Position numbers and translations under genes: made by a program. Below the pieces are notes generated by a model that was not told where the DNA came from, did no database searches, and saw only the letters and a program-made list of their open reading frames with translations. Source: Ferrimonas sp. YFM (GTDB lineage: Bacteria > Pseudomonadota > Gammaproteobacteria > Enterobacterales > Shewanellaceae). Taken from it: 64,000 nucleotides of DNA. Numbering within the stretch: position 1 is the first letter of the stretch; every line of letters starts with the position of its first letter. Location: the NCBI RefSeq assembly GCF_030296015.1, contig NZ_AP027368.1, positions 4,140,839-4,204,838 on the forward strand. The letters are read 5' to 3'. Positions 52,388 to 63,148 of the stretch are shown piece by piece.

Positions 52388-53805
52388 CGTTTCTCTCCCA
52401 GTGAACTCCATAACAACATCACCCCATAGGCGCGCCAGGGACGCCAGGATTCGGCCGCGGCCAGGGTCTGCTTTGGCGTGCCCTTCTCCAACCCCAGCGC
52501 ATGGTACAGCCCCAGGTCCGAGGCCACGAACGCATCGCTCTCGCCGAACGCCCGCATGCATACGTAGTGGGCGGTCCAGTCCCCCACCCCTTTCAGGGTT
52601 TTCAGTGTGGCGACCCGGCTGGCCAGGTCGCCCTCCCCGGCACTGAACCCCTGGCTGTAGCACTGGGCGATATGGCTGATCCAGCCTGCCCGGGTCTGCG
52701 TCAGCCCCAGTCCCGACAGATCTGCGCCGGCCAGCTGAGCAGCCTGGGGGAACGTCCGCCCCAGTTGCGGCCCCGCCATCGGGCTACCAAAACGCTCACA
52801 CAACCGGGTCAGTATGGTCCGGGCCCCTTTAACGCTGATCTGCTGACCGACAATGGCCCGCACCAGGGCTTCAAACTCACTCCAGATCCCCGGCAGTCGC
52901 ACCATCTCACCACCACACTGTCCAGCCAGGACAGGGTCCTTGGACAGCTGCCGATGGAGATGCAGGGGATCCAGGTCCAGATCGAACATCTGCCTGATGC
53001 GTTGCACCACAGGGCGTATCGCCCTGGGCTGATCGCAGTGCAGGGTCAGCGCCAACGCGTTCTTGCCGACGATGGGGGACAGTTCAAACCAGCCACAGGC
53101 CTGCTGCCAGCGAAACGTGCGCCGGTACACCTCCCCCTCGATCGCCTCGACGCCGGGCAAGGCCCGCTCAGACAGGAAGCGGAGCAGCCCCGCCCAATCC
53201 AGCGGCGGCCGATAGTTCAGCGTCAGGCAGCACCCCTGGGACTGCCCCACCGCACCGCGGCGCACCTGACTTGGCGTCAGCCGGAACTGGCGAACAAAGG
53301 CATCGTTGAAGCGCCGGCGGGACTGAAAACCGCACGCCAGAGCAACGTCCATCACAGGCAACTGACTCTCCGCCAGCAGTTGCTTGGCAAACAGCAGCCT
53401 GTGGTTCAGGGCGTAATTCAATGGCGACACCCCGAGGTGACACTGAAACAGGCGACGCAGGTGACGGTCGCTGACCCCCAGTCGCTCAGAAAACGGTCCC
53501 AGGGGCCCATCGAGTTCACCGGCGTGAATCAGTCCGAGGGCACGCTCCACCGTGGTTTCGCTGCCTCGCCACGCCGGGCTCAGGGGCGCAGTTTCCGGTC
53601 GACAACGCAGACAGGGGCGATAACCCGCCGCCGCCGCGGACGCGGCGTTGTCAAAATACTCGACGTTTTCAGGCTTGGGCGGGGGCGCCGGGCACACGGG
53701 GCGGCAATAGATGCCGGTGCTCTTCACCGCAGTAAAAAAGCGGCCATCGAAGCGGCTGTCGCGGGCCAATCGGGCCTGTTCACACTGGTCATGGGTCAGT
53801 TTCAT
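52384..53805 (-). CDS. Fused Ada N-terminal domain, AraC-type regulator and AlkA 3-methyladenine glycosylase
   Basis: 473 aa from MKLTHDQCEQARLAR. Domains in order: Ada methylphosphotriester-repair zinc domain (about 5-78; Cys in GIYCRPVCPA and CLRCRPE, one of which accepts the methyl group), AraC helix-turn-helix (about 85-185; VALACGFQSRRRFNDAFVRQF), AlkA N-terminal domain (about 190-270), HhH-GPD glycosylase (about 280-470; LKTLKGVGDWTAHYV, catalytic Asp in DAFVASDLGL). The methyltransferase domain of classical Ada is missing and supplied by ogt next door. Probably senses methylated phosphates, activates the operon and excises alkylated bases. Confidence 0.92.
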   Translation of the reverse strand: MKLTHDQCEQARLARDSRFDGRFFTAVKSTGIYCRPVCPAPPPKPENVEYFDNAASAAAAGYRPCLRCRPETAPLSPAWRGSETTVERALGLIHAGELDGPLGPFSERLGVSDRHLRRLFQCHLGVSPLNYALNHRLLFAKQLLAESQLPVMDVALACGFQSRRRFNDAFVRQFRLTPSQVRRGAVGQSQGCCLTLNYRPPLDWAGLLRFLSERALPGVEAIEGEVYRRTFRWQQACGWFELSPIVGKNALALTLHCDQPRAIRPVVQRIRQMFDLDLDPLHLHRQLSKDPVLAGQCGGEMVRLPGIWSEFEALVRAIVGQQISVKGARTILTRLCERFGSPMAGPQLGRTFPQAAQLAGADLSGLGLTQTRAGWISHIAQCYSQGFSAGEGDLASRVATLKTLKGVGDWTAHYVCMRAFGESDAFVASDLGLYHALGLEKGTPKQTLAAAESWRPWRAYGVMLLWSSLGEKR

Positions 53806-53887
53806 GTCAGCCAGCTTACCACAGGCCAGGGAGGGCATAGGCCGGATCCGGACCTCAACCTCAGGGCCGGATTGTCCCCTGAAGATC

Positions 53888-53912
53888 GAAAACGGGAGCC
53901 CTGAGGCTCCCG
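53888..53912 (-). terminator. Terminator after murA
   Basis: Minus strand CGGGAGCC-TCAG-GGCTCCCG followed by TTTTCG, 25 nt past the murA stop. Confidence 0.88.
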
Positions 53913-53936
53913 CTATAATTTCGATGGCACTGGCTG

Positions 53937-55202
<1,266 letters not shown>

Positions 55203-55212
55203 TCAATCACAC

Positions 55213-55464
55213 TCAGAGGTTGAACATCTTTTCGCGTTGCCACTCCGCTGGCGTGAATGCCTTGATGGTCAAGGCGTGCAGGGTGCCGTCGGTGATCCTC
55301 TCCATCAGCGGGCCATACACGGCCTGCTGGCGCTTCACCTTGCTCATTCCGTCAAAGACCTCGCCCACGGCGATCACCTTGTAGTGGGTACCTTCTGAGG
55401 TCACGATAACCTCATCCAGCTCCATGGTGCCCTTCAACAGATCGGCCACTTCACTGTTCTGCAT
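55213..55464 (-). CDS. ibaG: BolA-family protein IbaG
   Basis: 83 aa, BolA fold; HYKVIAVGEVFDGMSKVKRQQ contains the conserved H and the FxGxxxVxRxQ motif. IbaG acts with monothiol glutaredoxins in iron-sulfur handling. Between mlaB and murA, as in enterics. Confidence 0.94.
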   Translation of the reverse strand: MQNSEVADLLKGTMELDEVIVTSEGTHYKVIAVGEVFDGMSKVKRQQAVYGPLMERITDGTLHALTIKAFTPAEWQREKMFNL

Positions 55465-55483
55465 TTCCCTCTCCCTCTCGCCC

Positions 55484-55771
55484 TCAGGCGAGTGTTAAGA
55501 ATTCGATATCGTAGAGCTCGAGGAGCGCGTTTACCTTAGCCGGTACCGACACCAGACTCAGGGTACGCCCCTGCCCCTGGGCCTCGGCCACCCACTGCAG
55601 CAGCAGGGCCACACCGGCGCTGTCGCAGTGGCTCAGGCCACTCAAATCCAGCTCGGTGACGGCGTCAGTCAGGGGGTTATGCCCCGGCTTGATAAAGTAG
55701 GGCACTGAGTCCAGATCCAGCCGGCCGTTTAGGCTCAGGCGGGCTCCCTGGACGGTGGCGGTTGCGCTCAT
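55484..55771 (-). CDS. mlaB: STAS-domain subunit of the Mla ABC transporter
   Basis: 95 aa; a single STAS domain with DLSGLSHCDSAGVALLLQW. MlaB binds MlaF in the cytoplasm and is needed for assembly and activity of MlaFEDB. It overlaps mlaC by 4 nt. Confidence 0.94.
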   Translation of the reverse strand: MSATATVQGARLSLNGRLDLDSVPYFIKPGHNPLTDAVTELDLSGLSHCDSAGVALLLQWVAEAQGQGRTLSLVSVPAKVNALLELYDIEFLTLA

Positions 55772-56406
55772 TGGCTCTGTCCTGTGGTGGCCACAATACC
55801 CTGTCGATTGCGCTCCGCCAACTGTGCCGTGACAGATTCGATGCCGTTCTGACGAATCAATCCGCCCAGTTCGGCCTGTTGAGACGCCAACAGGCTGATA
55901 CCTTCCGCCACCAGATCAAAGACTTTCCAATGACCCTTCTTGTTCTTGCGCGCCTTGAACTGAAGATCCACCGGCTCACGGCGCTCTTCGATCAATTTCA
56001 CGTTGATGGCCACGATCTTGGCATCCCCATAGGGTTGCTCAGGGGCGAACTGCAGGGTCTGGTCGTTGTACTTGTTAAAAGCGTTGGCGAACGTCGCCAG
56101 CATGTACTCTTTGAACTGTTCGGTAAACGCCAGGCGCTGCTCCTTGGTGGCACGGCGTGCCTGCTGGCCCATCACCTTGTAGGCGGCGTACTTGTAATCG
56201 ATGTAGGGCAGCAGCTCCTCATCGATGAGGGCGCGCACCTTGGCAGGGTCCTGCTCCAGTTCGCCACGCTCCTGTGCCAGACGGCTGAACGCCTTGTCCG
56301 CCACCTCTTGCATCATCACATAGGGGTTGGTGTAGCTGGTGGCCTTGGCTGGCATCACTGCCGCCACAAGCAGAACCAGGCCCAGTTGTAGAATCCGTTT
56401 GATCAT
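55768..56406 (-). CDS. mlaC: Periplasmic phospholipid carrier MlaC
   Basis: 212 aa with signal peptide MIKRILQLGLVLLVAAVMPAKA. It shuttles phospholipids between the outer-membrane MlaA complex and MlaD. Family block YIDYKYAAYKVMGQQARRAT matches. It starts 11 nt after mlaD. Confidence 0.95.
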   Translation of the reverse strand: MIKRILQLGLVLLVAAVMPAKATSYTNPYVMMQEVADKAFSRLAQERGELEQDPAKVRALIDEELLPYIDYKYAAYKVMGQQARRATKEQRLAFTEQFKEYMLATFANAFNKYNDQTLQFAPEQPYGDAKIVAINVKLIEERREPVDLQFKARKNKKGHWKVFDLVAEGISLLASQQAELGGLIRQNGIESVTAQLAERNRQGIVATTGQSQ

Positions 56407-56417
56407 CGGCTCCTCCG

Positions 56418-56885
56418 TTACTCTTTGCCGGCGCTATACAGGAATTGGCCTATCAGTTCCTCCAGAACCATGGCGCTGCGGGTGTCCTCCAGACGCCCGC
56501 CATCCTCCAGAATTTCAGATTCATCGTCGATGAACCCAGGGGTGAGGCCGATGTACTGCTCACCCAGCAGGCCGGAGGTCAGGATTGAGGCACTGCTGTT
56601 GTCTGAGAACTGATTGAATCGGGTCTCGATGGCCAGGGTCACCTCAGGGATCAACAACTCAGGATCCAGGTCAATCTTGGCCACACGGCCCACAACCACC
56701 CCCCCCACCTTCACCGGCGAACGCTCCTTCAGGCTGCCGATGTTGTCGAACTTGGCGGTCAGGTAGTACACATTGTTGTGCGCCCGGGGATCGATGTCCG
56801 CCACCTTGAATACCAGCACCAGGAAGGCGATCAATCCGGCCGCCAGGAATGCACCTACGGCCAACTCCAGTTTTCTATTCGTCAT
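56418..56885 (-). CDS. mlaD: MCE-domain lipid-binding subunit MlaD
   Basis: 155 aa from MTNRKLELAVGAFLAAGL; the upstream ATG lies inside mlaE. N-terminal membrane helix, then one MCE domain (YYLTAKFDNIGSLKERSPVK, VGRVAKIDL, LLGEQYIGLTPG). Forms a hexameric ring on MlaE. Confidence 0.96.
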   Translation of the reverse strand: MTNRKLELAVGAFLAAGLIAFLVLVFKVADIDPRAHNNVYYLTAKFDNIGSLKERSPVKVGGVVVGRVAKIDLDPELLIPEVTLAIETRFNQFSDNSSASILTSGLLGEQYIGLTPGFIDDESEILEDGGRLEDTRSAMVLEELIGQFLYSAGKE

Positions 56886-56886
56886 G

Positions 56887-57669
56887 CTAGTTTCCAAACA
56901 TCAATGCGGTCAGCAAAAAATCCAGTCCCAATACGGCCAGGGAGGCGTGCACTACGGTGTCCGTGGTGGCTCTTCCCAATCCTTCGGCCGTGGGAACGGC
57001 GTTGTAGCCCTTGTAGGTGGCGATCCAGGTCACGACCACTGCAAAGGCGACAGATTTAATCAGACAATTCACAATATCCTGGCGCCACTCCACCGAGGCT
57101 TGCAGGATAGACCAGAAGGCACCGTCGTCGATCCCTTTCCACTCCACGCCCACCAGATGGCCGCCCCAGATACCCACGGCGACAAACATCAGCGTCAGCA
57201 GAGGCATGGAGATCACCCCGGCCCAGAATCGGGGAGCAATCACCCGACGCAGCGGATCCACCGCCATCATCTCCAGGCTGGCCAGCTGCTCGGTGGCCTT
57301 CATCAGACCAATTTCGGCGGTCAGGGCAGAGCCCGCCCGGCCGGCGAACAGCAGGGCGGTCACCACCGGCCCCAGTTCACGAAGCAGGGACAGGGCCACC
57401 ATGGGGCCCAGGCTGTCCTCGGTGCCGAAGTCCACCAGGATGGTGTAGCCCTGAAGTCCCAGCACCATGCCGATGAACAAGCCGGACACCAGGATGATCA
57501 ACATGGAGAGCACCCCCACGTTGTAGATCTGGCGTGCCAGCAGCGGCCACATCTTGGCCGGCTGAGGGCGGTGCACCAGCGCCCCCCACAGCATCAAGCC
57601 TGCCCGGCCCAGGGAGCTGATCTTATCCAGCCCCGCAGCACCGAGGCGGGCAACGGATTCGAGAATCAT
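56887..57669 (-). CDS. mlaE: Permease subunit MlaE
   Basis: 260 aa integral membrane protein; [20 protein letters not shown] and [20 protein letters not shown] are strongly conserved in MlaE/YrbE permeases. Overlaps mlaF by 4 nt and precedes mlaD by 1 nt. Confidence 0.97.
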   Translation of the reverse strand: MILESVARLGAAGLDKISSLGRAGLMLWGALVHRPQPAKMWPLLARQIYNVGVLSMLIILVSGLFIGMVLGLQGYTILVDFGTEDSLGPMVALSLLRELGPVVTALLFAGRAGSALTAEIGLMKATEQLASLEMMAVDPLRRVIAPRFWAGVISMPLLTLMFVAVGIWGGHLVGVEWKGIDDGAFWSILQASVEWRQDIVNCLIKSVAFAVVVTWIATYKGYNAVPTAEGLGRATTDTVVHASLAVLGLDFLLTALMFGN

Positions 57670-58469
57670 TTGTGCATCAGCTCCTGTTGATAATCCTGAG
57701 CCGGATAATGGAAGGCCACAGGACCGTCCGCCAGCCCCTTGAGGAACTGGTTCAACTGGGGTGCACCATTGGACAGCAGGCTCTGGCTGTCTCCGGCACC
57801 GATCACCTGGCCGTCGGCAATCACATAGGCGTAATCGGCGATGGAGAGCACCTCCTGCACATCATGGCTCACCACCACAGAGGTCAGATCCAGGGCCTGG
57901 CCCAGCTCCTTGATCAGCTTCACCAGCACCGCCATGGAGATGGGGTCCTGGCCGGCAAAAGGCTCATCGTACATCACCAGATCCGGCTCCAGGGCGATGG
58001 CCCTGGCCAGGGCGGCGCGACGCTGCATCCCCCCGGAGAGTTCGGAGGGCATCAGGCCCGCGGCCCCGCGCAGCCCCACCGCCTCCAGCTTCATCAGCAC
58101 CAGCTTGCGAATCAGTGACTCACTCAGCTGGGTATGCTCGCGCAGGGGGAAGGCGATGTTGTCGTACACCGACATGTCGGTGAACAGGGCGCCGGACTGG
58201 AACAGCATGCTCATGCGGCGGCGCATCTTAAACAGATCCTGGCGACCGGCCTGATGGAGATCCTCACCATCAAACAACACCCGCCCGGAGTCGGGCCGCA
58301 ACTGGCCGCCAATCAGTTTAAGCAGAGTAGTTTTACCAATGCCGCTGGGGCCCATGATGGCCGTGACCTTCCCCTTGGGGATCACCAGGTCCAGCCCTTT
58401 GAAGATGCGGCGGTTGCCGCGACTGAAGGTCAGCCCCTCAACCTCGATCAGGTTGTGTTGAGTATCCAC
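57666..58469 (-). CDS. mlaF: ATPase subunit MlaF
   Basis: 267 aa ABC ATPase: Walker [14 protein letters not shown], signature [15 protein letters not shown], Walker [14 protein letters not shown], switch His in VVSHDVQE. Starts with GTG. First gene of mlaFEDCB-ibaG-murA; it diverges from yrbG. Confidence 0.96.
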   Translation of the reverse strand: MDTQHNLIEVEGLTFSRGNRRIFKGLDLVIPKGKVTAIMGPSGIGKTTLLKLIGGQLRPDSGRVLFDGEDLHQAGRQDLFKMRRRMSMLFQSGALFTDMSVYDNIAFPLREHTQLSESLIRKLVLMKLEAVGLRGAAGLMPSELSGGMQRRAALARAIALEPDLVMYDEPFAGQDPISMAVLVKLIKELGQALDLTSVVVSHDVQEVLSIADYAYVIADGQVIGAGDSQSLLSNGAPQLNQFLKGLADGPVAFHYPAQDYQQELMHK

Positions 58470-58764
58470 TTAGAACGTCATTCCCTAATTTCAGACACGA
58501 CTTCAGATCGTAATGGGTCAGATTACCAAGAATCGGGAAGAAATTTAACAACAAAACAGCGTCCTCCCCCCACGATTCAGTTTCAGTTCAGACAGCGCAA
58601 CGTCGCTGGAGTTTCCGCAGGGCGAAGCCGGTTTTCGCCCAGGCCGGGCACTGAACCCAGTTTATCCACCCCAAAATTTGCACTCAACAACGGGGGACGC
58701 CCTTTTCTTTTCAAAATGTTCGGGCGACAATGCGCCTCTTATACTGCCAGGCATTTTTTCAACC
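58470..58764. other. Divergent control region mlaF / yrbG
   Basis: 295 nt without a credible gene; the frame opening at 58678 upstream of the yrbG ATG has no conserved content. It must hold both promoters, but I see no clear -35/-10 pair. Confidence 0.5.
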
Positions 58765-59727
58765 ATGTTGCTCAACCTGTTACTTCTAGCCGGCGGGCTT
58801 GCCCTGCTGGTGTGGAGCGCCGACCGATTCGTTTACGGCGCCGCCGGCATTGCCCGCAACCTGGGCCTGCCCTCACTGATCATCGGCCTGACCATCGTCT
58901 CCATGGGCTCCTCCGCGCCGGAGATGATGGTGTCTGCCACCGCGGCCCTGGAGGGGCGCGGCGATACCGCCATAGGTAACGTTCTCGGTTCCAACATCGC
59001 CAACATCACCTTTATCCTCGGCGCCACCGCCCTGTTGCGCCCGCTGGTGGTCAGCAGCACCACACTCAAGCGTGAGATGCCGTTGATGATGGCCGGAACC
59101 CTGCTGGCCGGCTACCTGCTCAGCGATCTGGAGCTGAGCCGCACCGACGGCCTGATTCTGCTGGTGGCCTTCGTGGCCATTTTAGGGTTTCTCTGCGTTC
59201 AGGCCTGGCAGAACCGGGATACCGACCCCCTGGCTCAGGACAGCGACGATGAGATCCCCAAGGACCTCTCCACGCCGAGGGCCCTGTTCTGGCTGGTGCT
59301 GGGTATGGGGCTGCTGCCCCTGGCCTCGGGCTGGATGGTGGACGGCGCCGTGGGCATCGCCCAATGGTTCGGCATGTCCGATCTGGTGATCGGCCTGACC
59401 ATCATCGCCGTGGGCACCAGCCTGCCGGAGCTGGCCGCCTGCGTCGCCGGCGTCCTCAAGAATGAAGACGACCTGGCCATTGGCAACGTGGTTGGCTCCA
59501 ACCTGTTCAATATTCTTGCGGTGCTGGCGATTCCGGCACTGCTGGCCCCGGGCCAGGTGGACGCCAACGCCGCCGGCCGGGATCTCTATATGATGCTGGC
59601 CACCAGCCTGGCGCCTCTGCTGCTATTGTGGATGAAAAAGCGTCAGATTCTGGGACGCATCGAAGGGCTTATCCTTCTGGTTGTATTTATTGCCTATCAG
59701 GGCATGCTGTTTAGTCAGGCGGGTTAA
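58765..59727 (+). CDS. yrbG: Calcium/sodium antiporter, CaCA family
   Basis: 320 aa from MLLNLLLLAGGLALLVWSAD, about ten helices. Two inverted alpha repeats carry the ion-binding motifs GSSAPEMMVS with GNVLGSNIAN, and GTSLPELAA with GNVVGSNLFN. YrbG is adjacent to the mla and kds genes in E. coli as well. Confidence 0.94.
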   Translation: MLLNLLLLAGGLALLVWSADRFVYGAAGIARNLGLPSLIIGLTIVSMGSSAPEMMVSATAALEGRGDTAIGNVLGSNIANITFILGATALLRPLVVSSTTLKREMPLMMAGTLLAGYLLSDLELSRTDGLILLVAFVAILGFLCVQAWQNRDTDPLAQDSDDEIPKDLSTPRALFWLVLGMGLLPLASGWMVDGAVGIAQWFGMSDLVIGLTIIAVGTSLPELAACVAGVLKNEDDLAIGNVVGSNLFNILAVLAIPALLAPGQVDANAAGRDLYMMLATSLAPLLLLWMKKRQILGRIEGLILLVVFIAYQGMLFSQAG

Positions 59728-59744
59728 AGGAGCAAAGCGACACC

Positions 59745-60719
59745 ATGACCAACCCCTCTCAACTGCGTCAATGGGGACGCGAAGTGATCGATGTGGAGAT
59801 TGAAGCCCTGCAGGGGATGCAACAATACATCGACGACAGCTTTGTGGCCGCCTGTGAACAGCTCCTGGCCTGTCAGGGCAAGGTGATCGTCATGGGGATG
59901 GGCAAATCCGGTCACGTGGGCAACAAGATTGCCGCCACCCTGGCCAGTACCGGCACCCCCTCCTTCTTCGTCCACCCCGGCGAGGCCAGCCACGGCGACC
60001 TGGGGATGCTCACCGAGCAGGACGTGGTGGTGGCCATCTCCAACTCCGGCGAGGCCAGCGAAATCATGACCCTGATGCCGGTGATTCGCCGCCTGGGCAT
60101 CCCGGTGATCGCCATGACCGGCAAACCGGACTCCAGCCTGGCCCGACTGGCTCAGGTGCACCTGTGCATCAAGGTGGAGAAGGAAGCCTGCCCCCTGGGT
60201 CTGGCCCCCACCTCTTCCACCACCGCCACCCTGGTGATGGGGGACGCCCTGGCGGTCGCCCTGCTGCAGGCCAAAGGCTTCACCGCCGACGACTTTGCCC
60301 TGTCTCACCCCGGCGGCGCCCTGGGGCGCAAGTTGCTGCTGCGCGTCGACGACCTGACCCATCGGGGCGAGCACCTGCCCTGCGTCGAGGAGAAGGTCCC
60401 CCTGTCCGAAGCCCTGCTGGAGATCTCCGCCAAGGGACTGGGGATGACCTGTGTCACCGATGCAAACGGCATACTGACCGGCATCTTCACCGACGGCGAC
60501 CTGCGCCGGGTGCTGGATGCCCGGGTGGAGATCCACAACAGCACCATAGGTCAGGTGATGACCGCCAACCCCATTACCCTGGCGGACAACATCCTGGCGG
60601 CCGAAGCCCTCAAGTTGATGGAGGAGCGCAAGATCAATGGCCTGGTGCGCATCGACGACCAGGGTCGGCCCGTTGGCGCCCTTAACATGATGGACATGCT
60701 CAAAGCGGGAGTACTCTGA
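59745..60719 (+). CDS. kdsD: D-arabinose-5-phosphate isomerase
   Basis: Makes arabinose-5-P, the Kdo precursor, from ribulose-5-P. 324 aa: SIS domain about 40-185 (GMGKSGHVGNKIAATLASTG, SNSGEASEI), two CBS domains about 205-324. Start of the kdsD-kdsC-lptC-lptA-lptB chain. Confidence 0.96.
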   Translation: MTNPSQLRQWGREVIDVEIEALQGMQQYIDDSFVAACEQLLACQGKVIVMGMGKSGHVGNKIAATLASTGTPSFFVHPGEASHGDLGMLTEQDVVVAISNSGEASEIMTLMPVIRRLGIPVIAMTGKPDSSLARLAQVHLCIKVEKEACPLGLAPTSSTTATLVMGDALAVALLQAKGFTADDFALSHPGGALGRKLLLRVDDLTHRGEHLPCVEEKVPLSEALLEISAKGLGMTCVTDANGILTGIFTDGDLRRVLDARVEIHNSTIGQVMTANPITLADNILAAEALKLMEERKINGLVRIDDQGRPVGALNMMDMLKAGVL

Positions 60720-61273
60720 TGACCATGATCGATACCCTCTATGGCCCTGTATCCCAGGACAACCTGGACCGTGCCGCCAACATCCGACTGCTGGTGTGTG
60801 ACGTGGACGGCGTCTTCTCCGATGGCCGCATCTACCTGGGCAACCAGGGGGAAGAGCTCAAGGCGTTCCACACCAGAGACGGTTTTGGCATCAAAGCCCT
60901 GCAGGGCACCGGCGTTCAGGTGGCGGTGATCACCGGCCGCCGCTCCGAGATTGTCCAGACCCGCATGAGCGCCCTCGGCGTCGCCCACATCTACCAGGGC
61001 GTAGAGGACAAGGTCAGTGCCTATGAGGAGCTGAAAACCACTCTGGGTCTTGAGGACCATCAGTGCGCCTACATCGGCGATGATCTGGTGGACGCCCCGG
61101 TGATGGAACTCGCCGGCCTGTCCGTGGCGGTCAACGACGCCCACCCGTTGCTGCTGCGCCAGGCACACCTGGTGACCGGCACCCGCGGCGGCTTTGGCGC
61201 CGTCCGTGAGCTGTGCGATCTGATCATGGAAGCCCAGGGCACCTTCAAGGACGCCAAAGGGATGAGCGTATGA
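60719..61273 (+). CDS. kdsC: 3-deoxy-D-manno-octulosonate 8-phosphate phosphatase
   Basis: 184 aa HAD-family enzyme; nucleophile motif VCDVDGVFSDGR, ITGRRSEIV, and YIGDDLVDAPVM. Releases Kdo from Kdo-8-P. The ATG shares one base with the kdsD stop. Confidence 0.96.
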   Translation: MTMIDTLYGPVSQDNLDRAANIRLLVCDVDGVFSDGRIYLGNQGEELKAFHTRDGFGIKALQGTGVQVAVITGRRSEIVQTRMSALGVAHIYQGVEDKVSAYEELKTTLGLEDHQCAYIGDDLVDAPVMELAGLSVAVNDAHPLLLRQAHLVTGTRGGFGAVRELCDLIMEAQGTFKDAKGMSV

Positions 61274-61824
61274 AGCGCGAAGGGATAGCCATTGCCATCC
61301 TGTTTGGTGCCGCCATCCTGCTGACCTGGCGCTCCATGGTGATGAAGGACCAGGCCCAGGTGGACGTCAAACCCAGCTACCAGCCGGACTTCGTCGCCGA
61401 GAACCTGCGCAGCCGCGTCTACTCGGAGTCGGGCCGCCTCAGTGCCGAGATCAGCGCCGACCAGATGGAGCACTACCAGGCCCTGGCCCTGACCCGCCTG
61501 CAGGAACCGGACTATCTGCTCTACCCTGAAGACAGCCAGGGGCAGTGGCGGGTGCAGGCCACTCAGGGGCAACTCAGCGACGGCCGCCACGTGGTACTGG
61601 AAAATGATGTTATCATCACAGCCATCGAGCCCAATGAACCACTTAAGACCATCACCACCGACTATCTGGAACTGGACCTGGAGACGATGATCATGACCTC
61701 CAACCGCCAGATCAAAGGCAATGGCGAGGGCTTTAACATCACCGCCAAAGGGTTGTGGGCGGATCTGAATTTGAACCGGATTGAATTAAAGAGTCAGGTA
61801 AATGCCATCTATGAAACCCATTAA
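61270..61824 (+). CDS. lptC: LPS export protein LptC
   Basis: 184 aa from MKREGIAIAILFGAAILLTW (single membrane helix), followed by the periplasmic beta-jellyroll. Accepts LPS from LptBFG and passes it to LptA. It overlaps kdsC by 4 nt and lptA by 23 nt. Confidence 0.94.
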   Translation: MKREGIAIAILFGAAILLTWRSMVMKDQAQVDVKPSYQPDFVAENLRSRVYSESGRLSAEISADQMEHYQALALTRLQEPDYLLYPEDSQGQWRVQATQGQLSDGRHVVLENDVIITAIEPNEPLKTITTDYLELDLETMIMTSNRQIKGNGEGFNITAKGLWADLNLNRIELKSQVNAIYETH

Positions 61825-62353
61825 ACTGCTTCTGGCCGCCATGATGCTGCTGGGCAGCACCGGCGCCGCAGCCCTGGACAGCGACATTCACGAGAAAGTG
61901 GAGGTCAAAGCCGATAACTCCAGGGCGGATCTGCCCAACGGCATGCTGATCTACTCGGGCCGGGTTCGCATCACCCAGGGCACCCTGCTGATCAACGCCG
62001 ACGAACTGCGTGCCGAAGCCACCGACGACAAGGTGGTGACCACCCTGATCGCCTCCGGTTCTCCCGCCACCTATCAACAGATGATGGAGAACGGCAAGCT
62101 GGCCCAGGCCGAAGCCGCCGAAATTCGCTACGACATCCAGAAGCGCATCCTGACCCTGAAGGGGAAAGCGGAGATGCGCCAGTCCGGCAGCCTGGTCCAG
62201 GGCGACACCATCCAGTACGACCTGGAGAAGCAGATGCTGGTGGCCGAAGGCAACAAGGATGAGCAGATCACCACCATCTTCCAGCCTGCAGAAACCGATC
62301 TCAAATCCCTGGCCGAGCCCAAGGAAAAGAAAGAGGGTGAGAAGCAGCAATGA
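61802..62353 (+). CDS. lptA: LPS bridge protein LptA
   Basis: 183 aa with a signal peptide ([21 protein letters not shown]); OstA-type jellyroll, [19 protein letters not shown]. Oligomerises into the periplasmic bridge. Start 61802 or 61811 are both possible. A charged Lys/Glu tail ends the protein. Confidence 0.95.
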   Translation: MPSMKPIKLLLAAMMLLGSTGAAALDSDIHEKVEVKADNSRADLPNGMLIYSGRVRITQGTLLINADELRAEATDDKVVTTLIASGSPATYQQMMENGKLAQAEAAEIRYDIQKRILTLKGKAEMRQSGSLVQGDTIQYDLEKQMLVAEGNKDEQITTIFQPAETDLKSLAEPKEKKEGEKQQ

Positions 62354-63081
62354 CCCGCTCAACCCTGACCGCAGAGAAACTGGCCAAGGCCTACAAGGGC
62401 CGGGAAGTGGTCAAGAACGTTGGCCTTGAGGTCAGCACCGGCCAGATCGTCGGCCTGCTGGGCCCCAACGGCGCCGGCAAGACCACCACCTTCTACATGG
62501 TGGTGGGCCTGGTGCAGAACGACCGGGGCCGGATCCTCATTGACGGCGAGGAGATCACCCTGCTGCCGATGCACAGCCGTGCCCGCAAGGGGATTGGCTA
62601 CCTGCCTCAGGAATCCTCCATCTTCCGCAAGCTGTCGGTGTACGACAACCTGATGGCGGTGCTGCAGACCCGCAAGGGCCTGAGCCAGTCCCAGCGGGTA
62701 GAGAAGCTGGAACAGCTTCTGGAGGAGTTCAACATCACCCACATCCGCGACAGCCTGGGAATGAGCCTGTCCGGCGGCGAGCGCCGCCGGGTAGAGATCG
62801 CCCGGGCCCTGGCTGCCGATCCCAAGTTCATCCTGCTGGACGAGCCCTTCGCCGGCGTCGACCCCATCTCGGTGATCGACATCAAGAAGATCATCCAGCA
62901 CCTGAGAGATCGCGGCCTGGGCGTACTGATCACCGACCACAATGTTCGGGAGACTCTGGACGTCTGTGAACACGCCTACATCGTCAGCCACGGCGAGCTG
63001 ATCGCCCAGGGTGAACCCGCCGCCATCCTAGAGAACAAGCTGGTGCGCTCGGTATACTTGGGCGACCAGTTCAAGCTATAG
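62350..63081 (+). CDS. lptB: LPS export ATPase LptB
   Basis: 243 aa ABC ATPase: Walker [14 protein letters not shown], signature [17 protein letters not shown], Walker [14 protein letters not shown], switch His in [10 protein letters not shown]. Powers LPS extraction with LptFG. Overlaps lptA by 4 nt. Confidence 0.97.
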   Translation: MTRSTLTAEKLAKAYKGREVVKNVGLEVSTGQIVGLLGPNGAGKTTTFYMVVGLVQNDRGRILIDGEEITLLPMHSRARKGIGYLPQESSIFRKLSVYDNLMAVLQTRKGLSQSQRVEKLEQLLEEFNITHIRDSLGMSLSGGERRRVEIARALAADPKFILLDEPFAGVDPISVIDIKKIIQHLRDRGLGVLITDHNVRETLDVCEHAYIVSHGELIAQGEPAAILENKLVRSVYLGDQFKL

Positions 63082-63148
63082 TAATTTGAACTCCCGACCA
63101 GGAATACAACCGGAAATAACAAGAAGGAATAAGGACAGGTTGTTGTAA

